A stretch of DNA of 19,268 nucleotides, from assembly GCA_946545765.1 (NCBI GenBank), contig CAMNNS010000012.1:1-19268 (forward strand), read 5' to 3'. Origin of the DNA: an uncultured Bacteroidales bacterium. GTDB taxonomy: Bacteria > Bacteroidota > Bacteroidia > Bacteroidales > UBA932. Each line of letters opens with the position of its first letter. The stretch's first letter is position 1. Shown piece by piece: positions 14,691 through 19,268 of this stretch. Made by a program: the position numbers and the translations under genes. The notes below the pieces were generated by a model, which saw only the letters and a program-made list of their open reading frames with translations, had not been told where the DNA came from and searched no databases.

Positions 14691-15193
14691 TGAGTATCTA
14701 TTATTCTCTCCCATTCTCCTAATTCTAAATCTTTAACCTCAGTATTATCTATTGTGAATCTTAGGGCGGTTCTAACAATATGTGGTCCTTGTATCCCGCA
14801 AGCTCCCGGATTCATAGTTAAAAAGTTTAGAGTTTTATCATTCATCACTTTTAATATATGAGAATGACCACAAACAAAAAGATTTGGTTTAATTGTTTGT
14901 ATTAGTTCATAGGCTCTTCTGTCATATCTACCCGGATAGCCTCCGATATGCATCATTAGAACCTTTAATCCTTCTACTTCAAAAGACTGATATTCAGGGG
15001 CGCTACTTCTTACATCCCAATCGTCACAATTGCCATAAACACCAACTAACGGTTTAAATTCTTCTATCTCTTCTAAAGTTTTTACATCTCCAAAATCACC
15101 TGCGTGCCATATTACATCTACATCTTTTAGAAAATCTTTAACATCTTTTGCGAATACTTTGTGAGTATCTGATATAAGACCTACTTTAATCAT
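14687..15193 (-). CDS. YfcE/MJ0936-type metallophosphoesterase
   Basis: This 168-residue calcineurin-like phosphodiesterase of the small YfcE/MJ0936 family is expected in the cytosol with two metal ions. All the ligand motifs are seen: D9 and H11 in ISDTH, D33 in HAGD, N55 in YGNCD, H82 in MHIGG, and H110 and H112 in GHSH. YfcE relatives hydrolyse phosphodiester test substrates, but the physiological substrate is not settled. The gene is alone on the minus strand between namZ (convergent, 4-base overlap) and the peptidase terminator upstream of it, so it probably has its own promoter in 15194-15241, though I see no exact TAnnTTTG there. Confidence 0.92.
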   Translation of the reverse strand: MIKVGLISDTHKVFAKDVKDFLKDVDVIWHAGDFGDVKTLEEIEEFKPLVGVYGNCDDWDVRSSAPEYQSFEVEGLKVLMMHIGGYPGRYDRRAYELIQTIKPNLFVCGHSHILKVMNDKTLNFLTMNPGACGIQGPHIVRTALRFTIDNTEVKDLELGEWERIIDTH

Positions 15194-15241
15194 TTGTTAT
15201 AGAAAATATAGTTGTTAAAAAGTTGAATCGGTTATTTTAAA

Positions 15242-15271
15242 AGACGGAGATGATATAATTCATCTCCGTCT
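15242..15271 (-). terminator. Hairpin terminator of the M13 peptidase gene
   Basis: AGACGGAGATGA is followed by a 6-base loop (TATAAT) and its exact complement, giving a 12-bp perfect stem with five G-C pairs. It begins 29 bases after the peptidase stop codon on the minus strand and is followed by a short T run (TTTT, counting into the stem edge). The stem and position fit an intrinsic terminator; the U tract is short. Confidence 0.75.
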
Positions 15272-15299
15272 GCAAATTATTGTATAATAGGAATTATTA

Positions 15300-17333
15300 T
15301 TACCATATACGGGCTCTGTTCTCAGGTGAAACATACAACTTATCACCCTCTTTAATATCAAATGCTTCATACCAAGCATCAATGTGAGGAAGAGCACCAT
15401 TAACTCTATATAAATTTAAAGAGTGTGGATCATTTAGAGTTTGGTGTCTAATAGACTCTTCTCTTATATTTTGTGCCCAGATAAATCCATAAGAGATAAA
15501 GAAGCGTTGTTCTGGTGTAAATCCATCAATCTCTTTAATAGGATTTTTCTTCATAGCATTTTTAAGGGCTTGATATGCGATATTAAGACCTCCATTATCT
15601 CCAATGTTCTCTCCAAGAGTGAGTTTGCCATTTATATTAAGTTCTGGTAGAACCTCTAATGTGCTAAAATAATCCTCTAATACCTTTGTTCTTTCATCAA
15701 ATTTTGTTTTATCCTCTGCAGTCCACCAGTTTCTCATATTACCATCTTTGTCAAATTGGCTACCTTGGTCATCAAAACCATGAGACATTTCGTGACCGAT
15801 AACAACACCAATAGCACCATAGTTTGCAGCATCATCTGCCTCAGGATTAAAGAATGGTGGTTGTAAAATACCAGCAGGGAAACATATCTCATTTGTGGTA
15901 GGATTATAGTAAGCGTTTATTGTTTGAGGAGTCATCAACCACTCTGTTTTATCTACAGGTTTATTAACTTTTCTATCTATTTCGTCTGCAAGATAAAATT
16001 CAGAGGCATTACACATATTTTCATAGAATGAAAGAGAATCATCTATTTGTAAACCAGAATAGTCTCTCCATGTATCGGGATAACCAATCTTAACAATAAA
16101 GTTATCTAATTTTTCAAAAGCAGCTTGTTTAGTAGAATCACCCATCCACTCTAATTCGGTAATTCTTTCTTTTAAGGCAATTTTTAGATTATTAACGAGT
16201 TCCATCATTTTATTCTTTGAACTCTCTGGGAAATATTTTTCTACATATAGCTTTCCGATAGGCATTCCGAGAACAGAATTTACAACAGAAACAGCCCTTT
16301 TCCAACGAGGTCTATCTACTTGAGCACCACTTAATACTTTAGAGAATTCAAAAGAGGTAGTTCTAAACTCGTCACTTAAAAGATTAGCTGCCCCAGCTAC
16401 AACTTGAAATTCTGCATAATCTTTAAGATCTTGTAAAGGAGCAGTTGTTAATATGTCCCCAACACATTTTAGATGAGAAGGTTGCCCTACAGATATTTCT
16501 TTGAATTCTGGGTAACCTAAAGTTCTAAAAATATAATCCCATTCAATACCTGTATAATCTTTCTTGAATGTTTGGTAATCCATCTTATGGAAGTTGTTAG
16601 GAACATCTCTTAATTGAGTGCGTGAGTAGCTACTTTCTGCAATTTTTGTCTCTATATTCATGATGCGATTCATCTTTGCTTCTGCAACAGACTCCTCATA
16701 ATCTATCATTTGGAATAATTTTTTGATATAATTCTTGTAAGCATTTCTAACTTTCACAGTCTCATCATCATGATTAAGATAGTAGTCTCTATTTCCAAGA
16801 CCAAGACCGCCTTGATAGATTTGTACTAAATTGTTAGCTGCATCTGAAAGATCTGCATCTACATAAATTGAAAACATTGAGCAATCTACCCCTTTTCTCC
16901 CAAGTTGAGCCAATTTTTCTTGATATTCTTTTTTATCTGCAATATTTCTAACTATTTCTAAATGTTGCTTAATTGGTTCATAACCATCTTTATTCCTCTT
17001 CACGGAATCCATCGCTTGACGATAGATAGTTCCAATTTTTTGTCCTAAGCTACCTTGTTCACTCTCCCCTTTTGCATACTCCTCAAACATCTCTTTAAGC
17101 TGTTTTTCATTATTGTCAAAAAGAACATTAAACTGCCCATAACTTGAGTATTCATCTTTGAGAGGGTTCGCAGCAATCCAACCACCACCTGAATAACTAT
17201 AAAAATCTTCTGATGGAGAGATAGTTAAATCCATATTGCTCTTATCTATCCCAGAGCTAACTTTTTTACTTCCTGTGCAACCATTTATAATAGCTGCAAA
17301 GCAAATCGCCGATAAAATCATTTTTAATTTCAT
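15300..17333 (-). CDS. pepO: M13 family zinc metallopeptidase lipoprotein (PepO/neprilysin-like)
   Basis: This 677-residue gluzincin has the full M13 length. A signal sequence ends in INGC at 16-19, so Cys19 is probably lipidated and the enzyme sits in the periplasm or on the cell surface. Active-site motifs are complete: HEMSH at 514-518 (two His zinc ligands and catalytic E515) and GENIGD at 574-579 (third ligand E575). The substrate-binding NAYY is at 473-476 and a C-terminal RVNG at 643-646. It ends in ENRARIW, as many bacterial M13 peptidases do. It should cleave oligopeptides rather than large proteins. It is a single-gene unit with a hairpin terminator downstream and a candidate -7 box upstream. 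Confidence 0.96.
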   Translation of the reverse strand: MKLKMILSAICFAAIINGCTGSKKVSSGIDKSNMDLTISPSEDFYSYSGGGWIAANPLKDEYSSYGQFNVLFDNNEKQLKEMFEEYAKGESEQGSLGQKIGTIYRQAMDSVKRNKDGYEPIKQHLEIVRNIADKKEYQEKLAQLGRKGVDCSMFSIYVDADLSDAANNLVQIYQGGLGLGNRDYYLNHDDETVKVRNAYKNYIKKLFQMIDYEESVAEAKMNRIMNIETKIAESSYSRTQLRDVPNNFHKMDYQTFKKDYTGIEWDYIFRTLGYPEFKEISVGQPSHLKCVGDILTTAPLQDLKDYAEFQVVAGAANLLSDEFRTTSFEFSKVLSGAQVDRPRWKRAVSVVNSVLGMPIGKLYVEKYFPESSKNKMMELVNNLKIALKERITELEWMGDSTKQAAFEKLDNFIVKIGYPDTWRDYSGLQIDDSLSFYENMCNASEFYLADEIDRKVNKPVDKTEWLMTPQTINAYYNPTTNEICFPAGILQPPFFNPEADDAANYGAIGVVIGHEMSHGFDDQGSQFDKDGNMRNWWTAEDKTKFDERTKVLEDYFSTLEVLPELNINGKLTLGENIGDNGGLNIAYQALKNAMKKNPIKEIDGFTPEQRFFISYGFIWAQNIREESIRHQTLNDPHSLNLYRVNGALPHIDAWYEAFDIKEGDKLYVSPENRARIW

Positions 17334-17354
17334 AAAAAATAGTATTAATCACGA

Positions 17355-17362
17355 CAAATATA
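17355..17362 (-). promoter_or_regulatory. Possible -7 promoter box for M13 peptidase gene
   Basis: The minus strand reads TATATTTG, an exact TAnnTTTG match 21 bases before the peptidase ATG. The T/C-rich (plus strand) region upstream holds no obvious -33 TTTG. Confidence 0.4.
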
Positions 17363-17404
17363 GTAAATAAACACTATAATTTTATTTCTCTTTTTTCTCT
17401 CTTT

Positions 17405-19135
17405 TTACATTACACTTTGTTCAGGGAATCTAAGTTGAAGAGCGAGACTAAGATGTTCACAATTTATTCTCTCTTCCCCTTTAAGATCTGCAATAGTTCT
17501 TGCAATTTTTAATATACGAATATATCCCCTTGCAGAAATTTTTAAAGAACTTATAACCTTGCTGAGGAAGAGTTTCTCTTTCTCCCCTAAGGCACAATAC
17601 TTTGAAATTTTTGATTGTGAGATATGAGCATTTGTAAAAAAATTTTCATCGCGATACCTCTCTATTTGAATATTTCTTGCTCTAATAACCCTCTTTGCTA
17701 TTTCGCTACTTGATTCTTCTTGAGTTGGGGAATATGAATTATTAGAATTCATATTATTATTTTTAAGCAAAAACATTTTAGTAATATCTATCTTTCTTAT
17801 TTTAAGGTAAATATCAATCCTGTCTAATATAGGTCCAGAAACTTTATTTTGGTATTTTATAATTTGAGATGTTGAGCATTTACATTCGCTCGGTGAATCA
17901 AAAAGATTACCACACGGACACGGGTTCATAGCTGCAACAAACATAAAACGAGCGGGGTAGAGATATTTATTTTGTACTCTGCTAATCTCTATGGTACCAT
18001 TCTCGAGAGGTTGTCTAAGAACTTCTATGGCTCTCCTTTCAAATTCTGCGAATTCATCACAAAAAAGAACCCCATTGTGAGCAAGAGAAATCTCTCCAGG
18101 TACTCCTTTATAACCCCCACCAACTAAGGCGGATATAGTGGTTGTATGATGTGGTGCTCTAAATGGCCTGTTCTTTATTAGTCCGCCATAATTTTTAAGG
18201 AGATTTGCAACAGAATATATTTCGCTTGTTTGAATAGACTCATCTTTACTCATTGGGGGAAGGATAGAGGGAATACATTGTGCCATAAATGTTTTACCAC
18301 TTCCAGGGCTCCCAACCATTATCACATTATGCCCCCCAGTTGCAGCTATCTCCAATCCTAATTTTGCGAAAGATTGTCCCACAATATTACAGAAATCCCA
18401 ATCGTTGTTCCTTTTAATGTCCTGAGTCACAACTTTAAAGCCTCCCTCTTTGTTTTTTGAGTTTGGCGAATTAACAATATATCTCTCGTTATTATCAGAG
18501 TTAAGAAGAATATCTATAACCTCTTTTAGAGAATTTGCTCCAAAAATTGTAATGCCGTCAATTTCAACCCCCTCTATGGCGGAATCATAAGGGAGAATAC
18601 AATATTTAACACCACATTTGCGAGCGTGATTTATAATTGGTAAAGCACCAACTATTGGGCGTAATGAGCCATCTAAAGCAAGCTCTCCAAGGATTATAAA
18701 TTCTTCTAATCTTTTTTGAAGATCGTCTGATATTTTTTCTTGAAATTTTTGTTTCTCAAAATCTTCGTAACTACCAATATTAGCATAACTTTCATTCTCA
18801 TTTTGAGTAAAAAATAAAGAATTCTTAATATTTCTCCTCTCTTTATTTAAAGATATTTGTCCCGATGCACAAAGAATTCCGATAGCAATAGTTAAATCAA
18901 AAGAGGAACCCTCTTTCTTTATATTGGCAGGGGCAAGATTAACAACAATCCTTTTTCCCGGTATTTTGTAACCATATTCCGCAAGGGCATTATGAATCCT
19001 TTGCTGACTCTCTTTTACAGCACTATCGGGAAGCCCTACAAGAAAGAATTGTATCCCCTCACTTACACTAACTTCAATTGTGATAGTATTAACAATTAAT
19101 CCGTTACAGCACGCACAATAAACTCTACACAACAT
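17405..19135 (-). CDS. YifB/ComM-like AAA+ ATPase (Mg chelatase subunit I homologue)
   Basis: This 576-residue protein has an N-terminal Lon-like ChlI domain (about 1-210; GLPDSAVKES at 34-43, NLAPANIKKEG at 66-76), a central AAA+ domain and a C-terminal Mg-chelatase domain. Walker A GSPGSGKTF is at 275-283, Walker B VLFCDEF at 356-362, the NPCPCG zinc-like segment at 404-409, and LDRIDIY with the sensor/finger Arg at 437-443. The best-studied relative, ComM, is a hexameric branch-migration helicase used in natural transformation; despite the name these proteins do not chelate magnesium. It is longer than the usual roughly 510 residues because of low-complexity inserts near 95-147, 212-245 and 455-478. 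The start MLCRVYCACC aligns with the normal family start. Nothing downstream shares its unit except possibly the peptidase gene, 71 bases away. Confidence 0.93.
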   Translation of the reverse strand: MLCRVYCACCNGLIVNTITIEVSVSEGIQFFLVGLPDSAVKESQQRIHNALAEYGYKIPGKRIVVNLAPANIKKEGSSFDLTIAIGILCASGQISLNKERRNIKNSLFFTQNENESYANIGSYEDFEKQKFQEKISDDLQKRLEEFIILGELALDGSLRPIVGALPIINHARKCGVKYCILPYDSAIEGVEIDGITIFGANSLKEVIDILLNSDNNERYIVNSPNSKNKEGGFKVVTQDIKRNNDWDFCNIVGQSFAKLGLEIAATGGHNVIMVGSPGSGKTFMAQCIPSILPPMSKDESIQTSEIYSVANLLKNYGGLIKNRPFRAPHHTTTISALVGGGYKGVPGEISLAHNGVLFCDEFAEFERRAIEVLRQPLENGTIEISRVQNKYLYPARFMFVAAMNPCPCGNLFDSPSECKCSTSQIIKYQNKVSGPILDRIDIYLKIRKIDITKMFLLKNNNMNSNNSYSPTQEESSSEIAKRVIRARNIQIERYRDENFFTNAHISQSKISKYCALGEKEKLFLSKVISSLKISARGYIRILKIARTIADLKGEERINCEHLSLALQLRFPEQSVM

Positions 19136-19194
19136 TTTTTAGGTTAAAAAAAGAGATAAAAATTAAGGGGGCAAAACAATGTGGTAAATTTTCT

Positions 19195-19206
19195 TTATCG
19201 CGATAA
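19195..19206. repeat. 12-base perfect palindrome TTATCGCGATAA upstream of yifB
   Basis: This is a perfect dyad around a TCGCGA core in the otherwise featureless AT-rich 133 bases (19136-19268) upstream of the yifB-like gene. It lies about 60 bases before the start codon and could be a protein-binding site. The same TCGCGA core occurs five more times in the window, inside genes. No gene, tRNA or clear -7 box is seen in the rest of this stretch. Confidence 0.35.
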
Positions 19207-19268
19207 GATTTTTTTATTTTGTTAAGAAAATAAAAATTTATTTCTAAAAAATTATCTTGCGTTGATTT

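Noticed and set aside
15194..15241. Short leader before the phosphoesterase gene checked for a riboswitch or small RNA
   Set aside because: It is under 50 bases and AT-rich with no stem of note; nothing can be supported.
19172..19179. CAAAACAA as a -7 box for the yifB-like gene
   Set aside because: On the minus strand it reads TTGTTTTG, a mismatch at the key A of TAnnTTTG, with no -33 element, so it was not listed.
1..19268. Mobile elements, CRISPR arrays, tRNA or rRNA genes
   Set aside because: I saw no transposase, integrase, regularly spaced repeats or cloverleaf-like sequence; gene spacing is tight and all long frames belong to chromosomal families.

Overview
The window looks like ordinary chromosome from a low-GC member of the Bacteroidota, most likely Bacteroidales (about one third G+C by eye, arginine mostly AGA/AGG). 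The clues are a nucleoside kinase with a TGS/ThrRS-like N-terminus, an ECF sigma factor coupled to a dual-membrane anti-sigma protein, a YifB/ComM ATPase, an M13 lipoprotein peptidase, a NamZ-type (DUF1343) muramidase, and Bacteroidota-style TAnnTTTG -7 boxes before several transcription units with no strong Shine-Dalgarno sequences. I see no insertion sequence, phage gene, tRNA, rRNA or CRISPR array. The genes are tightly packed and the longest gene-free stretch is about 130 bases, at the right edge.

Layout from left to right. 1-4805 (minus) is a probable operon read pcm, metallo-beta-lactamase hydrolase, uvrA, nucleoside kinase; the kinase runs off the left edge. Protein repair, metabolite detoxification and excision repair sit together here. 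4885-5502 (plus) is a deoxynucleoside kinase read divergently from pcm. 5495-8574 (minus) is a two-gene unit: a TPR protein, then an EnvC-like murein hydrolase activator whose LytM domain has lost its catalytic residues. 8679-10453 (plus) is an ECF sigma factor overlapping a 409-residue protein that joins a short cytosolic domain, one inner-membrane helix, a long charged linker and an outer-membrane beta-barrel; this matches the dual membrane-spanning anti-sigma (Dma) architecture known from Bacteroides. 10479-11977 (minus) holds the ATPase and permease of an Mla-type phospholipid transporter. 12062-14690 (plus) holds Kdo transferase (waaA/kdtA, TTG start) and the NamZ-like glycosidase. 14687-15193 (minus) is a YfcE/MJ0936-type phosphodiesterase. 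15300-17333 (minus) is an M13 metallopeptidase lipoprotein ending at a 12-bp perfect hairpin terminator. 17405-19135 (minus) is a YifB/ComM-like AAA+ ATPase.

The middle third is rich in envelope functions: EnvC-directed cell-wall splitting, a sigma/anti-sigma pair physically tied to the outer membrane, Mla lipid transport and lipid A Kdo addition. I found no wholly unprecedented system. The most interesting locus is the sigma/Dma pair, with its TTGA translational overlap and AT-rich dyad upstream. It could sense outer-membrane state directly and control envelope genes, possibly including its neighbours, but that last step is inference.
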